From contig HG934468.1 of NCBI GenBank assembly GCA_000723505.1, positions 590,798 to 654,797 of the forward strand: a DNA stretch of 64,000 nt, written 5' to 3'. The number at the start of each line of letters is the position of its first letter. The first letter of the stretch is position 1. A program made the translations under genes and the position numbers. This document shows positions 15,693 to 25,007 of the stretch, in pieces. Source of the stretch: Mucinivorans hirudinis (GTDB lineage: Bacteria; Bacteroidota; Bacteroidia; Bacteroidales; Rikenellaceae). The notes under the pieces are model-generated. The model was not told where the DNA came from and searched no databases. It saw nothing but the letters and a program-made list of their open reading frames with translations.

Positions 15693-15793
15693 AAGCTATA
15701 TAGTTTGAGGTTAATAATTTTGTTCCGCAAAACAAAGGTAACCAAAACTTTATAGCTTATTTTATTTATACCAGATTACAAACATAGGAACTT

Positions 15794-16030
15794 ATTATAT
15801 GATTGACTTAAAATTCAAGCTTGCGAAGGCAACATCGGCATTCTTATTATTTGATCTCGGCTCTGGGTACCATTAAAATGGCTAACAGTTGAAAAATAAA
15901 CTTGTTAGCCATTTTTGATTTCGGGATTTTCCCCACAGAGGCAAAAATAAAACTAATTCTGCTTAATAGCTCCTGACTTTGTTCATTTTATGAGTACAAA
16001 GATAGCTCATTTCCACCTTAGTCAACTACT
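15794..16030. other. Intergenic region with hairpin
   Basis: DNA between the IS110-type element and the M50 peptidase gene. Apart from the hairpin at 15875-15915 nothing is recognised. Confidence 0.5.
15875..15915 (-). terminator. Rho-independent terminator of the peptide-maturation operon
   Basis: AAAATGGCTAACA (15875-15887) pairs perfectly with TGTTAGCCATTTT (15903-15915), with a 15-bp loop. It sits 116 bp after the stop of the minus-strand M50 peptidase gene and has T tracts on both sides, so it may act in both directions. Confidence 0.7.
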
Positions 16031-17248
16031 CTATTTCTGTGGAGTAATATGCTTACGCTTTTTGTAACTCCCCCACAATGACTTAGCAAAATTAAAACTC
16101 AAATAGTAAAAAAATATTGGCATCAATAACTTACCAAAACCTGCCAAAGTCATAGCTTCTCCTTGAATTAATCCTTTGATGAAGTTGAATGCATTTAGTG
16201 GGAAATATATTACAGAATCAGGATTAACAATAACCACTTTATATATAAATAATGTAATGAAATAATACATGGCAATCCCGTATACAAAAAGAAAAGAGTC
16301 AATTATGCTCCAATGGATTTTTTTTCTTTTTATCAACCACATAAATGCATCACGAACTTTACTCTTAGAATAAGAAAATAGATTTGGTTTATTTGTCAAA
16401 TCTGAAACAATCCAATATCCATCACTCCTCAAAAAAGGTATAAGGTTAAATAAAGAATTCAAGGAAACAATTAGTGATATAAAAATTAGTATATTAGCAT
16501 TACTAATTAGTCCGAGAAATGAGATAATAAAGCAAAATATTAATTCAAAATAAACTCCAGCAAGACTCACGATAACTCTTTGCTTTTTATTAAGTTTCCA
16601 TATGTCAGTCACATCAGCATAATATACTGGTTTAAAAAGATAAAACCCACCTCCAATCCCTCCATGAGTTGCTCCAAAAAACTTTGCGGCTGTTGCATGA
16701 CCTATTTCGTGAAAAGTAACACTGCAAAACATTGCTAAAAAAAACAACACCAGACTTGCTTGAATATTGTAACTGTAATAAACATCCATTTTGTTAATAA
16801 GTATATATATTGCAAAACTTATTGTACAAACAATAAAAGTGAAGGCTACTGCTGGCTTAAAAAGAAATAAGAAATATCGTGTAATCTTTGCTACGACTTT
16901 TTCATTGAAAATAGTGAAACTTAATTTAAGATATGATGGCTTTTCATATGGTTTGACTTTTTCTTCATAACCTTTTAATATACCATATTTAAGAAGATCA
17001 TTAAATAGCAATGATGTAATGGCTTCCACACTCAAACTCATTTCGTATGTCGACTCAAATATCACAGAAATATCACCAATGCTTCTTTTACCATCAATCA
17101 AACATAGAACATTATAAACGTCTTCATTTATCTTGAGATAATGTCTATCACTGCTATTGCACAGGATGTAGTCGTTGTCATTTAGTTTATTAAACTTGAT
17201 GCCATCAGAAAGAATAGGGACTAAATCTGGTGATTGATTATTTGTCAT
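16031..17248 (-). CDS. PqqD-like domain fused to M50 (site-2-type) membrane zinc protease
   Basis: A 405-residue protein. Residues 15-90 look like a PqqD/RRE-type winged helix that binds leader peptides (LKINEDVYNVLCLIDGKRSI, LFNDLLKYGILKG). Then come about seven transmembrane helices with the M50 zinc motif in VTFHEIGHATAAKFFG (HExxH) and a second metal-ligand region in IPFLRSDGYWIVSDLTN. Such proteins are found in RiPP clusters, where they are thought to cut or export modified peptide. It overlaps the upstream gene by 4 bp, and a terminator follows, so it is the last gene of the operon. Confidence 0.78.
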   Translation of the reverse strand: MTNNQSPDLVPILSDGIKFNKLNDNDYILCNSSDRHYLKINEDVYNVLCLIDGKRSIGDISVIFESTYEMSLSVEAITSLLFNDLLKYGILKGYEEKVKPYEKPSYLKLSFTIFNEKVVAKITRYFLFLFKPAVAFTFIVCTISFAIYILINKMDVYYSYNIQASLVLFFLAMFCSVTFHEIGHATAAKFFGATHGGIGGGFYLFKPVYYADVTDIWKLNKKQRVIVSLAGVYFELIFCFIISFLGLISNANILIFISLIVSLNSLFNLIPFLRSDGYWIVSDLTNKPNLFSYSKSKVRDAFMWLIKRKKIHWSIIDSFLFVYGIAMYYFITLFIYKVVIVNPDSVIYFPLNAFNFIKGLIQGEAMTLAGFGKLLMPIFFYYLSFNFAKSLWGSYKKRKHITPQK

Positions 17249-19131
17249 AATAATGATTTCAAAACAAATGCTGTTGTAAGTGTGCGACTTTTATATGGTT
17301 CATAGACTTTAGGTTTGATAAAATTCTCTTCAATCCACGATCCATCTGATTGTTGATTAGATATAAGATATCTTTCTGCTATATCAATAATTGATTTATT
17401 ATATCGTGTTAATTTCATTGACATTAACGCAAAGGATGTTGAAAGAGCATCCGATGTATTGGGAGCCAGTCCAAATCCACCATCGAGGTTTTGTGAGTTT
17501 TTGATATATTCCATCGCCCTTGTTATTGGTTCATAATATGGTATATTATCAGCATTTAACAATCTCAGGCATACATACGTTCCATAGAAAGGTCCATAGT
17601 ACCAACGACTATCCCAATAGCCTTTAGGATTCTGTTTCGAAATGATATATTTTATTGAGTCCTTGATCTGATTTTCGTATAATTGTTTATTTAATAGTAA
17701 TAATGAATACGCAAAGTTTGCAACAACCTCAACATCTGGTCATGTCCCCCACTTTGTTCTATTCATATAGTCCTGTTTAGTCTGTTTAGCTGTTTTGTTA
17801 TCATTCGGAACAATCCATGTAGCAGCTACATTGCCATGATTATAATGACTTTGAAGAGCAGTATTAATAGCTGGCATGCAATATCTTCCTATAAGCTCTG
17901 ATTTTTGTGCATTTATAAGTAACTGAATAATCTGCCCAAGATCATCGATGTCAGGTGCAATCTCCATAACTGTAGGGAAATAGGACCAACCGCCAACAAC
18001 ATCAATGTTCCGTCTGTTCATCAGGTAATCGACTTCTTGATCTATATAATCAGAGATGTCCACCTTGCAAGTTTCAGAAACGGCTAACAAACAATCATTT
18101 AGAAGTGCCCTTTGAAATGTGTCGGATATATGAATCTGATTGGTATTATCAAAGTCATCTAAATTACTAAGATACATAATGTGCTTTAAGTCGGCATAAC
18201 TATGCAAATAGTCATTTTTAATATATTCAAGCCCTCTTGATACAATTGTATTACTGCATTTTGTAATATCAAAGAAGCAATCATTAACAAACTTGTTATT
18301 TGCAATTTCGATCTTGGCTTTAATAGTATGTATATAACCATTCGTGATGTCAAGATAGCTTTCAATTGTTGACTTCATCTCTGCTACCACTTGACCCCAT
18401 TCGCTTTCATTTTGCGATTGATTAATAATGTCTAATGATTTCTGAAAATTATCGATTGATAATTTAAGTACTTCTTGAGCGACACCTCTTATGTAGAGTA
18501 ATTTATTAAGAGTTGGTATGTCGTTATCAAACTCCGCAAAATCCACTATATCTTTAAGTTTGTATACAGCCCAGTTAAACTGTCCTTTTTGTAAATCCTC
18601 TCTGAAATCCTTAACATCGTCATACAACTGAAACCCAACAGAAAAGAACTTATGGGACTCAAGTAATTTATTGTACATCTCTTGATAATTGTTGTCGGAC
18701 AATGAATTCAAACTATCAATTGCTATTTTTCCAAAAGCAGACTTTTTATCTGCAAGATCTTCATAAACATCAAAGCTAATTTGTTTTGAGTCTTCTAGTG
18801 CTTTTTCTATCTTAACAGCATCCATATATTCCATTTTTCGGGAATTCCAAATTTTCCAGAATCTTGAATCTCTTCCGTATATAGATGTAAGTATCTTAAT
18901 TGCTTCCTCTTGTAAGGTCAGAATTAATGGGAAATTTGAGGTATCCTTATCATCAATAACTAAATCGGTCAACAATATTGATTGGTAATAATAGTACCCA
19001 GCATCACAAAGATCACTCAGTATGGTATCATTTATATTATTATAGTATTTCTTGAACAGCCTAGGGTAGTATTGGTAGTAGGCTGGTGACTTGTCATTGC
19101 ATTTAAGCTTGGATATCAGTTGTGTAAACAT
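17245..19131 (-). pseudogene. Terpenoid-synthase/cyclase-like protein with in-frame TGA
   Basis: Two open stretches, 19131-17743 and 17739-17245, are in the same frame and separated only by TGA at 17740-17742 (reading KWGT, stop, PDVEVVANFAYSLLLLN). Joined, they give 628 residues. The N-terminal part has aspartate-rich motifs of class I isoprenoid synthases (LVIDDKD, QLYDDVKDFREDLQKG). The C-terminal part has alpha-alpha toroid repeats of prenyltransferase/squalene-cyclase type (NPKGYWDSRWYYGPFYGTY, NLDGGFGLAP, QQSDGSWIEENF). Trp (TGG) is the likely lost codon. It follows the protease gene by 2 bp. Expected role: peptide modification; the substrate is unknown. Confidence 0.7.
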
Positions 19132-19133
19132 AT

Positions 19134-20321
19134 TTATTTGTTTTTAACCGTGTACTCTTTTTTAAGATTATCTTTTGTTATAACTGTAATTGTTGTATAA
19201 TCAGAAGACCTATAATCTATTAGATAAACATCACAGATATTCTTGATATCTACACCATTTATACTTATAACAGAATCCCCTTTTCTTAACCCCATTTTAT
19301 ATGATTCTGACGATTCGAATATCATTCCAATTCTTAAATTGCCATTTTCTGAAACAAACGTAAAATCATAGTGCGAATTACTGGTCGATATGGATCGGCC
19401 TTTTGAATACTCTTCATGTGGAATAAATGTAAACAAATGGTTTGCGAAATCAAGAATTACAGATCCATAATTCAGAATATCGGCTCCAATCCTAGAGCCA
19501 ATGTTAGAGGTTGTTGCCAAGTATAAATTACTAAAAATCATATTGTTGATTTGAAAGTCATTTGTATGAATTAGATATTTCATACTCTCATTTTCTAGTC
19601 CTAAAAGACTATAAGTCCCAACTCCGCTAACACTGTCTATGATGTAACTATTCATTTTAACTTTAGACTTAAAGTACAGGAAATTTCTACTGCTCAAACT
19701 ATAAAAATCACTATCTCCTGTATCAAAAAGCACCTCTTCTTTAACTTTTTTAAAGGGAGAAATTTTTATCAGTGGCATGTTTTGCCCGTCAGTACGCATC
19801 GGTGTTGAGTATCCCTTATCTTTTGCAAAGAAACCTTTTCTATCGGTAATGATTATGTATTTGTTTTTTGTGTCTATTTTAATAATAAGTTCTGTCAATA
19901 TGTTTGATCCGATTATGCCATCTATCGACAAACAATCAAAAAACGCAGGCATATCACAAACTCCGACAGGAATATTTTTGAATTTAACAGTACCTATCTC
20001 TAACTCTGGGATATTGACTATTTCTATTGAATCCCGGTTCCCGTTGGCATCATTTAGGACATCTTTCCGAAGAAGAGGATATTGCATGTTTTTGGAAAAA
20101 TTGCTATGAATCATAGTCCCAGCTCCTGTGTCAAAAACATAGCGTTTACTTACTCCATCAACAATAATTGGAACAATCAACTTATTCTTTATAAATTCAA
20201 ATCTTATGGTATCAGCAAAGTTCTCAGATTCGGTTTTGGCACAATATCTATCGCTTTGTGCAGAAATTATTGGGAAGTTGCCCAGTAATGTTATTACAAA
20301 TAATAGAACTTTCTTTCTCAT
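19134..20321 (-). CDS. Periplasmic retropepsin-like aspartyl protease with PDZ domain
   Basis: A 395-residue protein with a signal peptide (MRKKVLLFVITLLGNFPIISA). Two retropepsin-like halves each show the catalytic DTG: RYVFDTGAGTMIHSN (about residue 66) and EVLFDTGDSDFYS (about 198). A C-terminal PDZ domain follows (YKMGLRKGDSVISINGVDI). Such Bacteroidota clan AA proteases act in the periplasm. As first gene of the operon, placed just downstream of the candidate precursor peptide, it may trim the exported product. A TATATTTA box about 45 bp upstream with TTTG 20 bp before it could be the promoter. Confidence 0.82.
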   Translation of the reverse strand: MRKKVLLFVITLLGNFPIISAQSDRYCAKTESENFADTIRFEFIKNKLIVPIIVDGVSKRYVFDTGAGTMIHSNFSKNMQYPLLRKDVLNDANGNRDSIEIVNIPELEIGTVKFKNIPVGVCDMPAFFDCLSIDGIIGSNILTELIIKIDTKNKYIIITDRKGFFAKDKGYSTPMRTDGQNMPLIKISPFKKVKEEVLFDTGDSDFYSLSSRNFLYFKSKVKMNSYIIDSVSGVGTYSLLGLENESMKYLIHTNDFQINNMIFSNLYLATTSNIGSRIGADILNYGSVILDFANHLFTFIPHEEYSKGRSISTSNSHYDFTFVSENGNLRIGMIFESSESYKMGLRKGDSVISINGVDIKNICDVYLIDYRSSDYTTITVITKDNLKKEYTVKNK

Positions 20322-20435
20322 AGTCGTTTAATGAAATATGTTAGAACCATAAATATAGCGTTCATTTCAATAAAAACAAACACCACAGAGTGATATTGCA
20401 AAATCTGTTTACTCTGTGATATTTGCATGATTGTA

Positions 20436-20609
20436 CTAGAATTTAAATGTTGCTGTTCCTTTTGCATTAAATCCATCATTGTCATACCCAGCCTCTAATG
20501 AAACTTCTGTGGATGACAACCAGCCCATTTCATAACGCTTTTCAAGTTCTTCAACCTTGAAGTTTGCTACAAGAACTTCTTCGTTCTGTGTTAATTTTTT
20601 GTTTTCCAT
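20436..20609 (-). CDS. Candidate RiPP precursor peptide (57 residues)
   Basis: Begins MENKKLTQNEEVLVANFKVE, a charged leader-like segment, and ends GYDNDGFNAKGTATFKF, a Gly/Asn/Thr/Phe-rich core-like tail. There are no cysteines. A purine-rich stretch (AAAATTTCTATAAA) precedes the ATG. It lies 114 bp upstream of the protease-cyclase-M50 operon on the same strand. No homologue can be checked here; the assignment rests on size, composition and position. Confidence 0.55.
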   Translation of the reverse strand: MENKKLTQNEEVLVANFKVEELEKRYEMGWLSSTEVSLEAGYDNDGFNAKGTATFKF

Positions 20610-20763
20610 TTTATAGAAATTTTAAAATGTAATTGACCTTCTTTTTCTCTGGCCGGCATCAGTCATTGTCCGATTTATTATTTCCGATATAATATTAAAT
20701 ATCTGTACTTGTCACACAATCTATACTATTGGGTAGTGTTTCAAAATAGCTGAATTGGTATAT

Positions 20764-21256
20764 TTATGGTGTTCTTTGGTAGAGGTTGTTTTCGATGTAT
20801 ATTCCTATCAGTTTGTCGTGCACTTGCTCGCTTTTTGAGAAACAAATTGTCTTTCGGCAAAGCCTTTTCAGGTGCGTTCTAAATGTTAAATTCAATCGCT
20901 CAATTTTCCAAGTGTAAGCCTTACTGATAACCCTGTTTGCCCGCAGGTAACAGACTTGAATAAGACTCCCAATCATCAGTAAAATACCTATTTATTGGGA
21001 AACATTTCATTTTATCAAGCAACTTTTTACAGGTTTCGTTATCACGCTTGCCGTTCTGCCAAGCTACTACTAATCCGCTGCTGCGGTCGATGGCGTACCA
21101 AGTCCAACGACGATTTTTCTTGTTGCCTACAAAACTCCAAAATTCGTCCATTTCAACATTATAAGCTATTTCAACATCAAGCTCCCTGAGTAAGCCTGCC
21201 TCAACCTTGTCTAATAAATAGGGGTTAATTTCGCTTGGAGTTTTTTTTAACCTCAC
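20764..21256 (-). pseudogene. IS1-family InsB (copy 1), frameshifted
   Basis: The frame opens MRLKKTPSEINPYLLDKVEA and has the IS1 catalytic residues (VEMDEFWSFVGNKKNRRWTW, YFTDDWESY). One extra base near 20931-20935 (AACCCTG against AACGTG in copy 2) ends it after LLPAGKQGYQ. The remaining part (SKAYTWKIERLNLTFR ... KLIGIYIENNLYQ) is in another frame. This copy should be inactive unless the base is a sequencing error. Confidence 0.8.
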
Positions 21257-21500
21257 CTATTACCGTGTGAGGACTTATCCCTAAAACTCTTGCTGTATCA
21301 CGTATTCCACTCCCATTGGTGATCATTGTGATTATCGTCCTTTTTACGTCTGGCAGGCGCCCTTTGTTCTTAAAAGATAGCTGAAAAAACTTCCCGCAAG
21401 TCTTACATTTCCACCTTTGAGTGCCATTGGGGCTATGTCCATTCTTCTGTAAATCTTCGCTACCGCAAAATGGGCAGCTAACTACTTTTACGTGTCTCAT
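21225..21500 (-). CDS. IS1-family InsA (copy 1)
   Basis: A 91-residue protein with a zinc ribbon (CPFCGSEDLQ...CKTCGKFF) and helix-turn-helix (SGIRDTARVLGISPHTVIGE). It ends in VKKNSKRN after the eight-A slippery run (minus strand, 21241-21248), where a -1 slip continues into InsB as VKKKTPSEINPY. A TATCTTTG box lies upstream, in the terminal region. It is identical to copy 2. Confidence 0.85.
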   Translation of the reverse strand: MRHVKVVSCPFCGSEDLQKNGHSPNGTQRWKCKTCGKFFQLSFKNKGRLPDVKRTIITMITNGSGIRDTARVLGISPHTVIGEVKKNSKRN

Positions 21501-21553
21501 TTTCTCCGAGTTTTATACCTCAAAGATAAACATAATTCAGCTAATTTACAACA

Positions 21554-21628
21554 CTACCCTATTTCATTCATAATTTCGTCAGAAAGAACTTCGGTATCTT
21601 TGATTGAGTTGAGTTTTGAATTGTCCAT
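21554..21628 (-). pseudogene. Second leader-peptide gene truncated by IS1
   Basis: From ATG 21628 it reads MDNSKLNSIKDTEVLSDEI, then MNEIG and a stop formed by the IS end. A short charged leader ending in LSDEIMNEI-G is like double-glycine-type leaders of Bacteroidota peptides. Just beyond the IS, the same strand continues as NSIDCVTSTDI and a stop, which might be the lost tail of this or another peptide, but no target duplication proves that they were joined. Confidence 0.5.
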
Positions 21629-21668
21629 GATGTTTTGTTATTTAAGTTTGATTCAAGAAGAGTTTCGA

Positions 21669-24026
21669 TTACGGCATCATACGACTAAAATCGCCCTGAT
21701 TGTTTCTGTATTTAACATCTTTACCTTTGCTAAATATATAAGACACAGATAGTTCTATAAACGGCACTCTTGTTCTTTGGTTTTCGAAGTAGTTCCCAGC
21801 AACATAAGAGTCATAAGCGTATGCTTGCAAGCCTTTTATAAAATCTCGTGCCCTGACATTTACTATTAAATCCTTGTTTTTGAGGAAAGCATACGAAGCT
21901 CCAACTGATAAATCGTAATATTCACTGGTGACGGACTGAAAACCCTCTCTCTTTGACCTCCATCTAAAACTACCCTCTAATGAAAGTCTTTTAGTAATGT
22001 CATAGTACATATTTACGCGAGCCACGCCTGCAAAAGTATTTTTAGTTACGAACCCCATACCCAGGGTTGGGTTTACATTAAAATAGTAGTTACCGAAGAG
22101 TGCACCATAGAGTGAACCGTAAAATTTCTTGTTTGATGTTTGAAAAGGTATAACTAATGAAGCCTCATAGAAAAGCCTATCTGAAGTGTTGTTTCTCGTA
22201 GATTCTATCAATCCATCTGAGTCAACATTCATATACAAATTAATGTCGTTTTGAGACAAACGCGTACGCATGTCGAAAGCCAGAATATCCCAAAAAAGTT
22301 GATTTAATTTTAAATCATATGATGTCACACTTGCAAGATTTGGATTTCCAACGGTGTAGCCATAGTTACTTATGTATCTTTTACCGGGAAGTAAATATGT
22401 ATAGTGAGGTCTGTCTGTAGATGTTATCAGATTGAGAATGAGGCGGTAATTTGTTGATAATAACCAGTACGTGAAATTTGGCACAAAATTGCCATAAGAA
22501 TTTTTGAACTCATCTCCACTTGTGTTTATGTCGGTATCGTATTTGTATATAGTCTGATAGTATCCAATATCGAAAGATAATCCTTGGTCTTCAGAAATAA
22601 TACGATCAATGCGAACATACCCACGTAGGTTAAACTCATTTGCTGTGAATTGATTACTGCTTTTCAGCGCACTTGTGCCGTAGTCGTAATCGTAAGTGTT
22701 GTCACTCAGGAAGTTCGCATCGGCATAAATGCCATACTTTAACTGCAACTTTCCATCCAAAAACTTGCTCGTTCCATCTGCCGTCAAGTTATGTATATGC
22801 CCACGCATTGAATAATCTGTCGTAAGATAGCCATTATAAACCTCTTTGTCATTTTGCAAAAAGTAATTTCCACTGTTATTTAAACTGCCGTACATTCCGC
22901 TGTAACCTACCGAAAACGCATGTTTTTTTGCCTCATCAGTTGAGTATTTCGCGGCTAGGGAGTACATATCGTCATTGCCTTCTATGTTGCCGTAGTACTG
23001 TTTGGTTGGCTGTGAGTTTTCTGTGTAACTCCAGTCTCTATCTTTTTTATTTTGGTCATAATAGATAAAAAGATTAAAATCCATCTTACTGTTGTTTTTC
23101 ATATCAACAGTCAAATTTGATGACGAGTTTATGACTTTTCTATCTTCTTTAATCTCGGTGGGTGAGAAAATGGTAATATCTGGTTTTTCAATATAATTGT
23201 TATCCACTGATTTCGAATAGCTTTTGGCATCGTATAGGCTAAGATTTGTATTGAATGTTATATTCTTCTTTCGGAACATCAAAAACTCCTCGACTCCACC
23301 ACCCAAAAGAGAACCAACGACAGAGCCATTAGCTGTAGTTTTAGAGTAGAAATCATCTGGGCTCAACGATTTGATTTTGATGTCAATCACCGCTTCAGCA
23401 CCACCATATCTATTGGATGGCATAGGTATTAATCTCAACTCCTCCACTGCACCAGCCGGCAGAGATTCTATGTACTTGAGAACTTCACTGGCTGGTATTG
23501 TCGGCTTGGAACCATTGATATAGATTACCACCGGAGAGTTTTTAAACATCACTTGTTCGCCATCCACAAACAACCCGGGTATTCGATTTATAAGTTGCTT
23601 TGTAGATAATCGTTCGAAATTCGTCACCCTTGCCACATCAACAACAAGGTCACCCTTATCAAAATACATAGGTTTAGCGTGACCTATAACCGTGACCTCA
23701 CTGATTTGATGTGCTACCGAGGATGGAATCATAGTAACTTGCAGCTCTTGGTGATTAGTAGGTAGTAACTGCACATATAGTTCGTACTCATAATGAAACA
23801 CACTAAGACCTAGGCTATCTTTTAGCTCCATAGGAGGTAGTGAAAAACGTCCGGCACTATCACTTTGTCCTTCCCATAACACCAGACTTTTACGTAAATG
23901 AGTAACGCTTAACTGTGCACCTGCAATGCTCTCTCCCCGTGGATTAACTATCGAACCTCGAATAGATTGTGCCTGAGTAGAGAGAATTGCTAATAACAAA
24001 ATGGTGATGAGTAAATTTCGAATCAT
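21669..24026 (-). CDS. TonB-dependent-receptor-like outer-membrane beta-barrel protein
   Basis: A 785-residue protein: signal peptide (MIRNLLITILLLAILSTQAQ), CarboxypepD_reg-like domain (RGSIVNPRGESIAGAQLSVT), then a plug-like region (VTVIGHAKPMYFDKGDLVVD, RIPGLFVDGEQVMFKNSPVV) and a long barrel of alternating aromatic strands ending in PFIELSVSYIFSKGKDVKYR. It belongs to the outer-membrane beta-barrel family (OMP_b-brl) related to TonB-dependent receptors. It is on the same strand as the peptide cluster, just upstream of the truncated leader. It could release or take up the matured peptide, which is an inference from position. Confidence 0.82.
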   Translation of the reverse strand: MIRNLLITILLLAILSTQAQSIRGSIVNPRGESIAGAQLSVTHLRKSLVLWEGQSDSAGRFSLPPMELKDSLGLSVFHYEYELYVQLLPTNHQELQVTMIPSSVAHQISEVTVIGHAKPMYFDKGDLVVDVARVTNFERLSTKQLINRIPGLFVDGEQVMFKNSPVVIYINGSKPTIPASEVLKYIESLPAGAVEELRLIPMPSNRYGGAEAVIDIKIKSLSPDDFYSKTTANGSVVGSLLGGGVEEFLMFRKKNITFNTNLSLYDAKSYSKSVDNNYIEKPDITIFSPTEIKEDRKVINSSSNLTVDMKNNSKMDFNLFIYYDQNKKDRDWSYTENSQPTKQYYGNIEGNDDMYSLAAKYSTDEAKKHAFSVGYSGMYGSLNNSGNYFLQNDKEVYNGYLTTDYSMRGHIHNLTADGTSKFLDGKLQLKYGIYADANFLSDNTYDYDYGTSALKSSNQFTANEFNLRGYVRIDRIISEDQGLSFDIGYYQTIYKYDTDINTSGDEFKNSYGNFVPNFTYWLLSTNYRLILNLITSTDRPHYTYLLPGKRYISNYGYTVGNPNLASVTSYDLKLNQLFWDILAFDMRTRLSQNDINLYMNVDSDGLIESTRNNTSDRLFYEASLVIPFQTSNKKFYGSLYGALFGNYYFNVNPTLGMGFVTKNTFAGVARVNMYYDITKRLSLEGSFRWRSKREGFQSVTSEYYDLSVGASYAFLKNKDLIVNVRARDFIKGLQAYAYDSYVAGNYFENQRTRVPFIELSVSYIFSKGKDVKYRNNQGDFSRMMP

Positions 24027-24247
24027 TGTGCAAAATATTTATGATACTTAATTCCTAGTGGCAGTATATATTTATCTAGTCGTGCCTTAAAAGAGGCATT
24101 TTCGTCTTCAGGGTTCTTTTAGTTTTGGAGTTTTATGGAGATATTTTGTTCAAATAGCTGTAATATCCATCGTAAAATATGGTCCAAAAGAACATTCATA
24201 GCTCTTTTGAAGTTGGTGCTACTGGGTTTTGTATGAGGAAATTGACT
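24027..24247. other. Intergenic region
   Basis: AT-rich upstream region of the beta-barrel gene and tail of the ISL3 fragment. No gene or clear promoter is recognised. Confidence 0.4.
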
Positions 24248-24700
24248 CTATGTCGTAAGTCGTGGGCAGTCAAATTTTAGTTTTGCGCAGCAGAAGTAAA
24301 GCATATTTATAAAGTTTTTGATATTACGAAAGCCTCTGGCCCTTCTTTTCAGCAGTTGAATTTTAGCATTTATACCTTCGAGGATACCATTTGTCAGTTT
24401 AGAATCGAAGTATTTTACCACTCCAGACCAATAGGCCTTAATCATATTAGCAAACTTAATAAACGGCTGAATATTAGATTCTATCGCCATATTACGCCAA
24501 AAACTCAAATAACCCTTTGCCTGCTCGGAATCTTCAATATCATACACATCTCTAAACATCTCTTTAAGTCTATATGTCTCACCAAGAATTGGATACATCA
24601 TCATCAAACAATCAACCTGCTCCTGTTTATTACCCGAAAGCCTATCATAATGCGAACACTTAAGGCGGCCTTTACAAAGATAAGGGCTCTCCCACGCGCA
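24248..24700 (-). pseudogene. ISL3-family transposase, C-terminal fragment
   Basis: The frame reads ESPYLCKGRLKCSHYDRLSG, then LMMMYPILGETYRLKEMF, and ends with LTNGILEGINAKIQLLKRRA and GFRNIKNFINMLYF, the C-terminal block of ISL3 transposases. The N-terminal half with the first catalytic residues is missing, and the frame upstream of about 24700 has stops. It is a dead fragment that marks the junction between the peptide cluster and the mobilizable element. Confidence 0.75.
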
Positions 24701-25007
24701 TTAATGGTATACAACCGTGTTTTATGGGTATTTATCGACTCGGACTTAAACAATTTGGATCATTTTGAACAAATTCCGCGTCGTTCGGCAATTCATACAA
24801 GTTTGATTGCCCTCTATCCTTGAATTTGGGCAGATATTCTTACTCCTCACCATTGTTAAGACCAATTGGCGAGCACTTACATTCAAGGGTACAAAGCCTA
24901 GCGGTATTTGATGTCGTTGTCAATGCGGTCGTAATTTGGGCGAGTGGCGATGAAAATAAAAACAGCCCCTTTAGATACGATGTCGATTGTGATGCGTCGT
25001 TCTCGGA
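24701..25007. other. Intergenic / degraded DNA
   Basis: Degraded ISL3-flanking DNA. Open frames here are short and show no family resemblance; no structure was recognised. Confidence 0.4.

Larger units (their letters stand above)
13227..15793 (-). mobile_element. IS110-type element, copy A (interrupted by IS630; right limit uncertain)
   Basis: Its upstream end is at 15793, where identity with copy B (62771) begins (AAGTTCCTATGTTTGTAATC). Identity with copy B continues through the transposase and, beyond the IS630 insertion, down to at least 13360, where the window cuts copy B. The true downstream end lies somewhere between 13230 and 13060; the inverted repeat at 13227 suggests the element reaches at least there. 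Confidence 0.7.
20732..21558 (-). mobile_element. IS1-family insertion sequence, copy 1 (827 bp)
   Basis: Starts GGTAGTGTTTCAAAATAGC and ends CAACACTACC, inverted repeats shared with the copy at 27962-28787 (826 bp). Unlike that copy it lacks a target duplication (left flank TACTATTG, right flank CTATTTCA), which suggests a deletion beside the element after insertion. It cuts off a small leader-peptide gene. Confidence 0.9.

Noticed and set aside
17245-17562. Independent 105-residue gene
   Set aside because: It starts inside the toroid repeat and is in frame with the upstream 463 codons across one TGA; it is the C-terminal part of one gene.
17740-17742. TGA read as selenocysteine
   Set aside because: No SECIS-like hairpin or selenoprotein machinery is visible and the family is not known for Sec; a nonsense change at Trp is simpler.
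24356-24823. 155-residue plus-strand ORF
   Set aside because: It overlaps the ISL3 transposase fragment on the other strand and shows no protein-like pattern.
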